A stretch of DNA of 64,000 nt from Oceanospirillaceae bacterium ASP10-02a (lineage in GTDB: Bacteria > Pseudomonadota > Gammaproteobacteria > Pseudomonadales > Balneatricaceae): the NCBI GenBank assembly GCA_905182035.1, contig CAJIZL010000006.1:1-64000 (forward strand), written 5' to 3'. Positions within the stretch are counted from its first letter, which is position 1. Every line of letters begins with the position of its first letter. The notes under the pieces are model-generated. The model saw nothing but the letters and a program-made list of their open reading frames with translations, made no database searches and had not been told where the DNA came from. The position numbers were made by a program, and so were the translations under genes. Below, piece by piece: positions 17,043 to 25,354 of this stretch.

Positions 17043-18296
17043 ATGAGCGACCAAGATACAGACAAAAACCAAGAAAAAAATGAAGCCGAAGTGGCTTTGG
17101 ATATTGAACTGGTGTCCGTCGAAGAAGCTGAAGAAGAAGCAGCACAATCCCGTGGTCAAGTTGATCCTGAACAAGGCAAAATCGAACAGGAGCTGGCTGA
17201 GCAAATGTCTGAGGTGCTAGATCAGGCTGAGTTTGAGACAGAAGAAGAGATAGAAGAAGAGATAGAAGTTGAGCAAGATAGTAGTCCTGAGCCGGCGGTA
17301 GAAGAAGAACCGGAAGTTATAAAAGCCAAACCACCCACACTAAAGACTAAGGCGGAAAAAGTAGTCGAAGATGACGACGTTATGCTATTTGATGGCGATG
17401 ACGATTTGTTAGAAGAGAATGCTCCAGGTGTTGTAGAAAACCAAGTTGAACTAGAAGGTGATGATGGTTTCATTGTCAATGATGACAATGAAATGGATGC
17501 TGGCGACAAGGTGTCTAAAGAAAAAATGGCCAGTGCATCAGACATAGAAGGCCTAACAGAAATTGTTTTAGATGCCGCTGGTGCAGCCAATGAAGCTGCC
17601 CACTCTACCAACCAGTCCATACACATGTTGTTAGGTAGTGTAACTACAATTAACAAGATGGCTAAGAATTTACGTAAAACCAATAGCTACCTGCTTGGTT
17701 TTATAATCTCCCTAGGTGTTGTAGGCCTAATGAGCGGCGCTGCAATGCTCTATGTGCTACAGAGTGCTGTAAAAGATGCCACTGCAATAAGTATCGCAAT
17801 GGGCAGCAAACTGGTGCAATTTGAAAAACAAATGGACCGGGTTAACCTGATAGAGGCCCAGCTTATTGATGTGGCAGACGTTAACCACCAACTGGGCCAA
17901 AGTGTAGAACAGGTAATGTACTACCTCAAGCAAGTTGGCACCGATTCGCAGCAAGCTGCGTCAAAACAGTCAATAGAAAATCAGCTGATGTTGGGTAGCG
18001 TTAACGAACAAATTCTCACTAGTTTCGAGGACTTGCAAAACACCACCAAAGCACAGCAGGGCGTATTAACACAGTTGAAAAAGCGCATTGACGGTTTGCA
18101 AATGCAAATGAAAAAGATTCAAAACCAAGACCTAGTAGGCAAAATGAAAGCTTTAATAGCCTTAGAACAAGGGCGTTATTTTGAGCTGGAGCAGGCCAAA
18201 TTAGCCTTGCAGACGGCTCAGCTTGAGGCTAAAGAAAAAGCTGAAACACCACCAGTTGAAGACACATATATCACCTTTGGTGTTAAGTCGGAATAG
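17043..18296 (+). CDS. unrecognised acidic single-pass membrane coiled-coil protein
   Basis: I do not recognise this gene. It encodes about 417 residues from the ATG at 17043; a GTG at 17034 is in frame. Residues 1-165 are extremely acidic with Glu/Asp runs and no signal peptide. Residues 165-213 are helical. One transmembrane helix lies at about 216-239 (LLGFIISLGVVGLMSGAAML). About 160 residues of heptad-type coiled coil rich in Gln/Leu/Val follow, with a short C-terminal tail. The topology could be acidic domain in the cytoplasm and coiled coil in the periplasm. It follows the MGHH-repeat gene by 46 bases and precedes fumarase. A role in placing or scaffolding the polar flagellum is a guess from position only. 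Confidence 0.8.
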   Translation: MSDQDTDKNQEKNEAEVALDIELVSVEEAEEEAAQSRGQVDPEQGKIEQELAEQMSEVLDQAEFETEEEIEEEIEVEQDSSPEPAVEEEPEVIKAKPPTLKTKAEKVVEDDDVMLFDGDDDLLEENAPGVVENQVELEGDDGFIVNDDNEMDAGDKVSKEKMASASDIEGLTEIVLDAAGAANEAAHSTNQSIHMLLGSVTTINKMAKNLRKTNSYLLGFIISLGVVGLMSGAAMLYVLQSAVKDATAISIAMGSKLVQFEKQMDRVNLIEAQLIDVADVNHQLGQSVEQVMYYLKQVGTDSQQAASKQSIENQLMLGSVNEQILTSFEDLQNTTKAQQGVLTQLKKRIDGLQMQMKKIQNQDLVGKMKALIALEQGRYFELEQAKLALQTAQLEAKEKAETPPVEDTYITFGVKSE

Positions 18297-18302
18297 TGTG
18301 TA

Positions 18303-18340
18303 TAACCCACATAGTAATGCTGCAACGGCGGGTTATGTGG
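18303..18340 (+). other. two mutually exclusive hairpins after the coiled-coil gene
   Basis: TAACCC (18303-18308) can pair with GGGTTA (18330-18335). The overlapping CCACATA (18307-18313) can pair with TATGTGG (18334-18340). Only one stem can form at a time. There is no T-run, so it is not a clear intrinsic terminator. Confidence 0.3.
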
Positions 18341-18412
18341 TCTAAAAGCTGAGTTCAAGGACATAAGGGGTTATAATAGAACCATCTGTTTAGGCCAAAT
18401 TAGGACCCTACC

Positions 18413-19924
18413 ATGAGCATTATTCGCCAACATGATCTAATTGATAGCGTCGCAGACGCTTTACAATTTATTTCTTATTACCATCCATTGGACTTTATAC
18501 ACGCTGTCCATGAAGCTTACCTGCGTGAAGAATCTAAAGCGGCCAAGGATGCGATGGCACAAATTCTAATTAATTCACGCATGTGTGCAGAAGGTAAACG
18601 TCCCCTATGTCAGGACACTGGCATCGTTACGGTGTTTGTAGAAGTTGGCATGGATGTGCAATGGGACGCAGAGCTGAGTTTAGAAGACATGATTAACGAA
18701 GGGGTAAGGCGTGCCTATTTACACCCAGATAACAAGTTGCGTGCCTCTATTTTGGCCGACCCCGCCGGTAGCAGAACCAATACCAAAGACAACACGCCTG
18801 CAGTCATTCATACCTCTATCGTTAAAGGTGATCGGGTTGATATTCAGTTAGCTGCTAAAGGTGGCGGTTCCGAAAACAAAAGTAAAATGGTTATGCTAAA
18901 TCCGTCTGATAGCATTGTCGACTGGGTATTAAAGACCGTACCTACTATGGGGGCTGGCTGGTGTCCTCCTGGTATGCTGGGGCTAGGGATAGGAGGCACG
19001 ACCGAAAAAGCCGCACTACTGGCTAAAAAGTCTTTAATGGATCCAGTAGATATTCATCAACTCCAGGCTCGCGGTGCCAGCAATACGGCTGAAAAGCTAC
19101 GCCTAGAATTGTTTGATGCTGTGAATAGCTTAGGTATTGGGGCTCAGGGCCTGGGTGGCTTAACCACCGTGCTAGACATTAAGGTAATGGATTATCCTAC
19201 CCACGCAGCTTCTTTACCCGTGTGTATGATTCCTAACTGTGCAGCTACTCGTCATGCGCATTTTGTACTGGATGGCAGTGGCCCGAGTTTACAAACACCG
19301 CCGAGTTTAGATGATTACCCAGACATTGCGTGGGATGCGGGCGCGGGTGCGAGAAAAGTTAACTTAGATACGGTGACCCCGACAGACGTATTAACGTGGC
19401 AGCCTGGGGAAACTTTATTGTTGTCAGGTAAGATGCTCACAGGGCGTGATGCTGCTCATAAAAGAATGATCGAAATGATGGCTCAGGGAGAACCATTACC
19501 TGTAGATCTAAAAGGTCGTTTTATTTATTACGTTGGTCCAGTTGACCCTGTTAGAGACGAAGCTGTGGGGCCGGCAGGGCCTACCACGGCTACCCGTATG
19601 GATAAATTCACTAGCACTATGCTAGAAAAAACAGGTTTGTTGGGCATGATTGGCAAGGCCGAACGGGGTCAAGTGGCTATTGATGCTATTAAAGAGCATA
19701 AGGCCGTTTATTTAATGGCTGTGGGCGGTGCTGCATATTTGGTGTCCAAAGCCATTAAGAGCGCTGAAGTTGTGGCATTTGCAGAGCTAGGCATGGAAGC
19801 GATTTATGAATTTGACGTAGAAGACATGCCAGTGACCGTGGCTGTTGATGCTGGTGGTACCTCGGTACACCGAACAGGGCCAGCGCAATGGTACGACATT
19901 ATCCAAGCTCGGCAAATTAACTAA
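18413..19924 (+). CDS. fumA: class I (iron-sulfur) fumarate hydratase
   Basis: 503 residues, the length of fused class I fumarases with alpha and beta parts in one chain. Recognisable segments are RPLCQDTGIVTVFVEVG (first cluster Cys), GGGSENKSKM, PNCAATRHAHFVLDGSGP and the C-terminal FTSTMLEKTGLLGMIGKAERG. It converts fumarate to malate in the TCA cycle with an oxygen-sensitive 4Fe-4S cluster. TTAGGA precedes the ATG, and a possible -10 (TATAAT, 18372-18377) lies upstream. It is a metabolic gene lying inside the flagellar region. Confidence 0.95.
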   Translation: MSIIRQHDLIDSVADALQFISYYHPLDFIHAVHEAYLREESKAAKDAMAQILINSRMCAEGKRPLCQDTGIVTVFVEVGMDVQWDAELSLEDMINEGVRRAYLHPDNKLRASILADPAGSRTNTKDNTPAVIHTSIVKGDRVDIQLAAKGGGSENKSKMVMLNPSDSIVDWVLKTVPTMGAGWCPPGMLGLGIGGTTEKAALLAKKSLMDPVDIHQLQARGASNTAEKLRLELFDAVNSLGIGAQGLGGLTTVLDIKVMDYPTHAASLPVCMIPNCAATRHAHFVLDGSGPSLQTPPSLDDYPDIAWDAGAGARKVNLDTVTPTDVLTWQPGETLLLSGKMLTGRDAAHKRMIEMMAQGEPLPVDLKGRFIYYVGPVDPVRDEAVGPAGPTTATRMDKFTSTMLEKTGLLGMIGKAERGQVAIDAIKEHKAVYLMAVGGAAYLVSKAIKSAEVVAFAELGMEAIYEFDVEDMPVTVAVDAGGTSVHRTGPAQWYDIIQARQIN

Positions 19925-19933
19925 TGTGGACCA

Positions 19934-20674
19934 TTAACGGGTGGTGAACCCCTGGCTACGCAGGTAAGGAAGCATATGGGGTCGCGACTCCTTAACCACT
20001 GTCTTGATGATGTGTTGGCTAAAGGTCAGTTTCAGTTTTCCATGGCTACGTTGTTGGTAGTAGTCACTGATTTGGCCGTCGTAGCTTGCTAGATTAGCTA
20101 AGCCGTCGTTCGAGTAATAATCTTGGTGCAACACCATAGACAAAGGTAAGCGAGGTTTTTGTCCTGGGTTTTGATCTGGGTAGCCAAGGCATAGACCAAA
20201 TATGGGGAATACCTGTTGTGGTAAGTTCAATAATTTTGTAACCACTTCTGGCTGGTTACGTAAGCCACCAATAAAAACCCCACCTAAACCAAGGCTTTCG
20301 GCCGCCAGTAAAACATTTTGCGCAAATAGAGCTGTATCTATACTTGCAATAAGGGTTTGTTCGGTAAAACCCGTTGGCATCTGTTGCTGTTGGCGAAGAC
20401 ATATTTGTTGATTGCGCTGTAAATCTGCACAAAATACTAAAAATATTGCAGCGCTTTCTACGTAAGCTTGGCCACCAGCAGCTTTTGCTAAGTCTGTACG
20501 AGCCTCTTGAGAATTGACTTGAATTACGCTGGTTACTTGCACAAAACTAGAACTGGAAGCGGCTTGGCCCGCAGCAATGCAGGTGTTGACTACCTCTTGA
20601 GGTATGGTTTGGTTAGTGAATTTACGGATTGATTGATGATCCATCATCTGTTCTATAGGGCTTTTTTGAGTCAT
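19934..20674 (-). CDS. NfsA-like NADPH-dependent nitroreductase
   Basis: 246 residues of the FMN-dependent nitroreductase/FRP family. It has the N-terminal HQSIRKFTNQTIP segment (the family's R-S-x-R-x-F/Y pattern), AGQAASSSSFVQV, SLGLGGVFIGGLRN and GLCLGYPDQNPGQKPRLPLSMVLH, as in NfsA-type oxygen-insensitive nitroreductases. The C-terminal arm carrying basic residues matches the NADPH-binding region of this family. It converges on fumA with only nine bases between the stops. The physiological substrate cannot be told from sequence. Confidence 0.88.
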   Translation of the reverse strand: MTQKSPIEQMMDHQSIRKFTNQTIPQEVVNTCIAAGQAASSSSFVQVTSVIQVNSQEARTDLAKAAGGQAYVESAAIFLVFCADLQRNQQICLRQQQQMPTGFTEQTLIASIDTALFAQNVLLAAESLGLGGVFIGGLRNQPEVVTKLLNLPQQVFPIFGLCLGYPDQNPGQKPRLPLSMVLHQDYYSNDGLANLASYDGQISDYYQQRSHGKLKLTFSQHIIKTVVKESRPHMLPYLRSQGFTTR

Positions 20675-20734
20675 GGTGCTTTATTAGTCATTGGTTAACA
20701 TTGCCGATGTTAGCACAGGACCAGTTAGGGTAGA

Positions 20735-21547
20735 ATGGGTAAACGTATCACTTTAAAGTTGATCCTAGTTATGCCACTATCGGCCCCAAATTTACCTATT
20801 GCTCCTCATTTAGCGCAACGCTATGGTCTAGAACAAGCCCTTATGCTGGCTGTGGTAACAGAATTGGTAGGTGCTTGGAACGGCCAAGTGGTGGTTGAAG
20901 AACAACGTTTGTATGGTCGCGCATTGTGTTTGACGAGGCAACATCAAGGCCAGTTATTATCACAGTTGTCCTCAATAGGGCTGTTGCAAGTTGCCCCCGC
21001 AGGTGAGGGTATGGTGCGTATTGAACTGCAGTTGATGCCTAAACAATCTGTTTCTTTGGACCACATTGAGGGTGAGCCAGAGTCTGTCATTAAGCCAGTT
21101 GCTAGCCAGAGAGCTTCCATGGGCGGTTTTGGAGGCTGGCGCCGTGACGCTGGTGAAGGTGATGAATTAAGCCGTTTATTTGCCGCTAAAGAAGCTCAAT
21201 ACCAGCACTTGTGCCATATGGATTTAGAATGGATGCCTTCGGCAAATATTGTTAAAGTTTTATTGCTACAACACCAAATAAGCGAAGCCTTTGCCATTGG
21301 CATTAAAGATGAATTTGTGGTGTATTATATGGACAAAGGTCGCCGAGAAACGCCAGGTGGCTGGGATCAAAAGTTTTTAAAATGGGTCAAAAAAGAACAG
21401 GTTCAGCAGCAAACAGCGGGGGCTCGTGCCCAAAGACAAACTCAACAACAGACTAATTCGTCCAATGAAGAAGCTAGATACGCTGCTAAACAGCGCCGAC
21501 GCAACATTACAGCAAACGTCCTCGACATCAATAATACCGACTGGTAA
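20735..21547 (+). CDS. DnaT-like DNA-binding protein
   Basis: 270 residues. An N-terminal winged-helix-like region (about 15-100: APHLAQRYGLEQALML... LSQLSSIGLLQV) is followed by a linker. The C-terminal segment (about 165-225) with FVVYYMDKGRRETPGGWDQKFLKWVKKE closely fits the ssDNA-binding domain of DnaT and of phage replication proteins. A basic Gln-rich tail (AKQRRR) ends the protein. DnaT acts in PriA-dependent restart by helping load DnaB. The next gene overlaps by 83 bases and encodes a lambda-P-like protein, giving a dnaT-dnaC-like pair. TTAGGG precedes the ATG. Confidence 0.65.
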   Translation: MGKRITLKLILVMPLSAPNLPIAPHLAQRYGLEQALMLAVVTELVGAWNGQVVVEEQRLYGRALCLTRQHQGQLLSQLSSIGLLQVAPAGEGMVRIELQLMPKQSVSLDHIEGEPESVIKPVASQRASMGGFGGWRRDAGEGDELSRLFAAKEAQYQHLCHMDLEWMPSANIVKVLLLQHQISEAFAIGIKDEFVVYYMDKGRRETPGGWDQKFLKWVKKEQVQQQTAGARAQRQTQQQTNSSNEEARYAAKQRRRNITANVLDINNTDW

Positions 21548-22271
21548 AACTGCTGTTGCTGCCAATGCTGCTATTGACCAAAAAATAAAATCATTGGTCA
21601 ATATGCTATTTGCTCGATTTATGACCATCTACGGGCATAAATTTAAAAGTGCTTTTGATGACGACAAAGAGATTATTATTGCCAAGCGCGAATGGGCCTT
21701 AAGTTTGGCGGGATACGAAGAAGATGTGCTGGTGTTAGCTATTGAGCAAACCAAACGTCAGTATAGCTGGATGCCCTCAATTGCAGAATTTTTACAGTTG
21801 ATGGACCAGTGCCAGCAAAGTTTTGGTTTGGCACCGGCTGAACAGGCTTATGCCGAAGCCTGTCGCCATGCAACGGCACCGAGCCATCACCCTTGGAGCC
21901 ATGCGGCTGTGTACCACGCAGGGCGAGAAACGGGGTGGTTCGAACTAAAAAGCCTACCTCGACAGGCCACACAGGGGCGGTTTAATCAACATTACAAGGT
22001 CTTGTGCCAACGGGTGTTAGCAGGTGAGAATTTAGATCAGGTACAAGCAACTGCCTTACCTGCACCAAATAATGATAATTTGTTTGCTTTAATCGACCAA
22101 TGGGCTAAACAGGTAGAGATGGTTCCAGAACTGGCACAAAGCGCTTTGTATTTTTTGCACTTACCAAAACACAGTCCCTTGCGGCGGCAATTGTATATAC
22201 GCAGTAAATCTGTTTATCTGGCACTAAGTATTCCAGTTTCTATCGACGAATTACGTAATCAGCTCATATAA
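21465..22271 (+). CDS. lambda P-like replication (helicase loader) protein
   Basis: About 268 residues from the ATG at 21465, inside the preceding gene; a GTG at 21426 and ATGs further in are alternatives. The central region (LFARFMTIYGHKFKSAF, then EWALSLAGY, and a SWMPSIAEFLQLMDQC ending) fits the replication protein P family, in which a conserved helical domain ends in the P-S-x-x-E-F motif. Lambda P loads DnaB helicase. The C-terminal part (about 160-268) has no motif I can name. The long overlap with the DnaT-like gene implies coupled production. Confidence 0.6.
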   Translation: MKKLDTLLNSADATLQQTSSTSIIPTGKTAVAANAAIDQKIKSLVNMLFARFMTIYGHKFKSAFDDDKEIIIAKREWALSLAGYEEDVLVLAIEQTKRQYSWMPSIAEFLQLMDQCQQSFGLAPAEQAYAEACRHATAPSHHPWSHAAVYHAGRETGWFELKSLPRQATQGRFNQHYKVLCQRVLAGENLDQVQATALPAPNNDNLFALIDQWAKQVEMVPELAQSALYFLHLPKHSPLRRQLYIRSKSVYLALSIPVSIDELRNQLI

Positions 22272-22365
22272 AGACTTCATTTTGCCATTAGTTGGTCGAT
22301 AATATTAACAAGTATACTTGGCTACCCTTTTAACTTATTGGGCCAGGCTGCTATCGGAGGTTGTT

Positions 22366-23097
22366 TTGGACGACGAAGTTAAGATCAGTGGTTTCAAAGA
22401 CTTATACCAGTTTTTTATGACAGTGAAAGCGCGCAAGTGTTCTTTTTATATAAGTTTTGGCGATGCGGCGGATCAAACCCTTGCAGACTATCGTTTACAG
22501 GAAGTGGTTTATAAAACGGCTAAAATGAAGCGGCCTAGTAATAGTGACGTTACTTTGGTGCTAGAGCCTCTGAGCCAGCCTGACTTTACGGCGATCATTG
22601 AAACTAAAGATGACCTGCGGGTAGAGTTTTTTCATGATAGTCGCGTGCACTACTTTGATATACAGGTAGGTTTCGTTAATTCTTGTGAATATGGTTTAGG
22701 TTTTTCCGCCAAGTTGCCAGATACAGTGAGTGTAAAGCAGCACCGCGACCTGTTAAACCTTCCTGCTACCCTAGACGAAAAGATTAATATGAGCATTGGT
22801 GGTCAAAACGTTGATGTAATAGACGTGTCTGGTGGTGGTGCTTCTGTGCTGATTCCTCAGGCGAATTTATATGATGTTGAAGTCGGCAAGGCCATTAAGC
22901 ACATCGAAATTAAGATTGACGGTTTTCAAGCTAAAGCCAGTGCCGAAGTGCGCCATATGCGTGCCCATGCCAACGGTTTAAAACTAGTGGTTGGCCTGCG
23001 ATTTATCTTCTTTGGAAGGAATGACGAAGATGATTTATTGCACTTGGTAAAACAAAAATCAGCTTCGCTATCTCGCAAAGAGGCTATGAGCTCTTAA
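22366..23097 (+). CDS. PilZ/YcgR-like protein with degenerate c-di-GMP motif
   Basis: 243 residues from a TTG at 22366 placed five bases after a perfect CGGAGG; the frame extends upstream to 22318 without such a site. The N-terminal 110 residues have a YcgR-N-like beta pattern. A PilZ-like domain follows, with DVSGGG matching the D/N-x-S-x-x-G half of the signature. The arginine half (normally RRxxxR) reads approximately HRDLLN, so both outer arginines are lost. YcgR proteins brake flagella in response to c-di-GMP. This one may not bind the nucleotide, or may bind it differently. Membership is inferred from pattern only. Confidence 0.6.
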   Translation: MDDEVKISGFKDLYQFFMTVKARKCSFYISFGDAADQTLADYRLQEVVYKTAKMKRPSNSDVTLVLEPLSQPDFTAIIETKDDLRVEFFHDSRVHYFDIQVGFVNSCEYGLGFSAKLPDTVSVKQHRDLLNLPATLDEKINMSIGGQNVDVIDVSGGGASVLIPQANLYDVEVGKAIKHIEIKIDGFQAKASAEVRHMRAHANGLKLVVGLRFIFFGRNDEDDLLHLVKQKSASLSRKEAMSS

Positions 23098-23134
23098 TCA
23101 AATACTCCAGTTAACACGACCAAATAGCATGACA

Positions 23135-23172
23135 AAAAAGGCGCCCCCTATATCTATAGCAAGCGCCTTTTT
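23135..23172. terminator. bidirectional intrinsic terminator
   Basis: AAAAAGGCGC (23135-23144) and GCGCCTTTTT (23163-23172) form a perfect stem with A and T tails on both sides. It lies between two convergent genes, the PilZ-like gene and the LysM gene, and can serve both. Confidence 0.88.
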
Positions 23173-23189
23173 ATTTGCTCAGGTTTTGC

Positions 23190-23630
23190 TTAAGGAAAGC
23201 GGATCCACTGACTCTTGTCTACATCGTTAGTTAACAAGGTGTCTGTATCGCCGTTAAACAACATGGTTCTAAAGTCGTCTACGCTTGGAATAGTGACTAC
23301 TTTATCTGCATAAACAAAGTTGGCATTATTACGGAAGAACGCAGTGGGATTATTACTGACGATGAGCTTCATAACCAAATCGAGTTTTATGTTGGTCTCA
23401 CCGTAGGCTCGTTTGGCAATATCCCCTAAAGAGTCACCAGGCTTGATGCGGTACTTAGAGCCAGGTGTTATTGAATTCCCAACTTGCTGGCGAGCATCTA
23501 ACTGTTGCTCCAAGTGCTGAAGTTCACCGAGTAGAGTTTTTAAGTGTGCTTGTGTTTGTTGTTGGTTTGCATAAATAGGGCTGGCCAAGAGGCTGGCAGC
23601 GAGTATGGTGCATATAAGACTATTCTTCAT
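23190..23630 (-). CDS. secreted LysM-domain protein
   Basis: 146 residues with a signal peptide (MKNSLICTILAASLLASPIYA), a short coiled segment rich in Gln/Leu and a LysM domain. The LysM begins YRIKPGDSLGDIAKRAYG and ends at VTIPS. LysM binds peptidoglycan. It follows the FlgT-like gene by 35 bases on the same strand, so it may be part of the flgP-flgT unit and could help anchor the H ring to the cell wall; that role is inferred. Confidence 0.82.
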   Translation of the reverse strand: MKNSLICTILAASLLASPIYANQQQTQAHLKTLLGELQHLEQQLDARQQVGNSITPGSKYRIKPGDSLGDIAKRAYGETNIKLDLVMKLIVSNNPTAFFRNNANFVYADKVVTIPSVDDFRTMLFNGDTDTLLTNDVDKSQWIRFP

Positions 23631-23665
23631 GTTCTAATTCCTTGCGCAAATAGGTTTACAAGCGT

Positions 23666-24829
23666 TTAAAATACAATCACCTGGGCTGTTGTGGCGGTTA
23701 TATTATCGGGCCCTGCGATATGCTCGAGCAAGGCAGCGTGAGGTTGCAGTAATGTCACTTTGAACACCTGTGGTGCGCTTGCCGCATCTGGGTTGAGAAT
23801 CCCATTCTGGTAATTCTGGGGTAACAATAATAATTGTTGACCTTGTTCTAGGCCTAATTTTTGGCCTTTATTAATGCGCCATAACGGCTGATCAATAATT
23901 TTGCTCAGTTTGATATAGCTGCCTTCACATTGCACTGTTTGGTAGATACTGTTCCATGAATTTTGTACCCATTTGGCTACCTGCTCGCTTAGCTCTTGAG
24001 GAATTGATTCGCTGGATGCGGCAATGGACTGGTTGGCTGGAAGGGTGAACTGCTGTTGGTGGTGCAAATCGATGTGAGGTAAATACGGGCTTGAAAAAGT
24101 GGCGCTTAACATTAGTGTAGGGCTTTGGATTGTTTGGCTGCTAAATGAGCTAATCAATTTACTTAGGCTGTTAGTGCTTGGTTTGCTATCAGAGGTTGGT
24201 AGCCATTGAGCACCTATGGCTAAGTGGTAGTCGGCTTGATTATATGCCTCAGAGGCCAGCCACGCCGTTTGATATGTATTGAGTGCAGGATTAATGCGGT
24301 GGGTGACAAAATTGACACTTTTTACTAAGTTAGAGAACTGTGTTTCGGTATCGAGCAGTAGTTGATTAATATCAATTTGGTGATAGTTATTATTACCTGG
24401 TGGTGGGGCTAAATCTGTTGTCACCACCTGAGTTAGCTGCGGTGGTTGGCAGTCTTTTTCGTTTTCATCCAACTCTAAGGCGAGCTTTACCGTAGCGATA
24501 CCTTGCACCGCGTCTTGCTCCACTATGTCCATGCGGAGGATGTTTAGGTTGGTTTTGAGGCTTATGTTCTCTGTAAGCTGGCCTTGCTCGTTGACTATGC
24601 TGTGGCTAGTGACTTGACCTTCGCGTTGGGTTGCTGCTGTGCGCAGAGCGTCAAGAACTGCACGTATTACAGCGGTTTCAACATCGCCGTTAGTCACCAA
24701 TGCTTGGCCAGAAACTAACAATGGAGAATCTGGATCTTCCTGAGCTAGGCTGGTGCTGGCGATAACTAGCCCTAGCAGCGTAGCACATGAAAGTCTGCTT
24801 ATGCGCTGTAGGGGGTTTGACAGTTTCAT
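23666..24829 (-). CDS. flgT: FlgT-like flagellar H-ring protein
   Basis: 387 residues with a signal peptide ending near ...STSLAQ. The N-terminal domain (VSGQALVTNGDVETAVIRAVLDALRTAATQREG, then INLRMDIVEQD-like text) matches the FlgT N-domain pattern. The C-terminal region has the KLGLEQGQQLLLL SH3-like segment seen in FlgT. In Vibrio FlgT builds the H ring with FlgO and FlgP around the LP ring and recruits stators. Here it lies directly downstream of a FlgP-like gene and opposite flhA. The sequence is quite divergent, with Ser/Gln-rich stretches. Confidence 0.72.
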   Translation of the reverse strand: MKLSNPLQRISRLSCATLLGLVIASTSLAQEDPDSPLLVSGQALVTNGDVETAVIRAVLDALRTAATQREGQVTSHSIVNEQGQLTENISLKTNLNILRMDIVEQDAVQGIATVKLALELDENEKDCQPPQLTQVVTTDLAPPPGNNNYHQIDINQLLLDTETQFSNLVKSVNFVTHRINPALNTYQTAWLASEAYNQADYHLAIGAQWLPTSDSKPSTNSLSKLISSFSSQTIQSPTLMLSATFSSPYLPHIDLHHQQQFTLPANQSIAASSESIPQELSEQVAKWVQNSWNSIYQTVQCEGSYIKLSKIIDQPLWRINKGQKLGLEQGQQLLLLPQNYQNGILNPDAASAPQVFKVTLLQPHAALLEHIAGPDNITATTAQVIVF

Positions 24830-24852
24830 GACATAGCCGTAATAGGAGTTAT

Positions 24853-25317
24853 CTAGCTAGCGACTAAAAAAATACGCCTAAGTTCCAGCATAGTGTCTAA
24901 TTCTAGTTCTAGTTTAGTTTCATAGCTATCATCGCCTATTGGGCTGATGCTGACAACCTTAGCCCCGTAAACAACACCTTCCACATGCGCTCGCATCGTG
25001 TCACTGGCAATAATCATGTCTTCAACAGTGGTAGATGAATTGAGCTGCTGGCCATAGACCTGCTCTGTAAGGTTTCGATAGGCATCTAGTTTAGACGCAC
25101 GAATCGCCATCAAGCGGCGCTGAGCTTGATTCTTACTCTTTTGAGCGCTGATATTGGCATATCCCGTGGAAATAATCACTTCCTTCTTGTATATGGGAGT
25201 ATTTGCCACAGCTTCAGTGGTTTGACTGCTTGTCATCGACATGGTGCAGCCGCCTAAGGTAATAGCTGCAATAGCTATAATCCAAAGGCTCGGTTTACGT
25301 GTGGTTTTAACATTCAT
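24853..25317 (-). CDS. flgP: FlgP-like LPP20-family lipoprotein
   Basis: 154 residues from the ATG at 25317 with GAGGA seven bases upstream; the frame extends to 25359 but without support. A lipobox LGGC follows a short hydrophobic segment. The mature part has the FlgP/LPP20 signature (STGYANISAQKSKNQAQRRLMAIRASKLDAYRNLTEQVYG, VEGVVYGAKVV, YETKLELEL). FlgP is an outer-membrane-anchored H-ring or basal-disk protein in Vibrio and Campylobacter. It is divergent from flhA, consistent with flagellar regulation. Confidence 0.85.
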   Translation of the reverse strand: MNVKTTRKPSLWIIAIAAITLGGCTMSMTSSQTTEAVANTPIYKKEVIISTGYANISAQKSKNQAQRRLMAIRASKLDAYRNLTEQVYGQQLNSSTTVEDMIIASDTMRAHVEGVVYGAKVVSISPIGDDSYETKLELELDTMLELRRIFLVAS

Positions 25318-25354
25318 GGGTAAATCCTCTATCGTTATTATAGATAATATCGAC

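Noticed and set aside
18303-18340. Possible intrinsic terminator after the coiled-coil gene
   Set aside because: The stems are real, but no T-run follows, so I list them only as hairpins.
18413-23097. Possible prophage or genomic island
   Set aside because: No integrase, att repeats, tRNA or other phage genes are seen; only the replication-like pair hints at phage ancestry.
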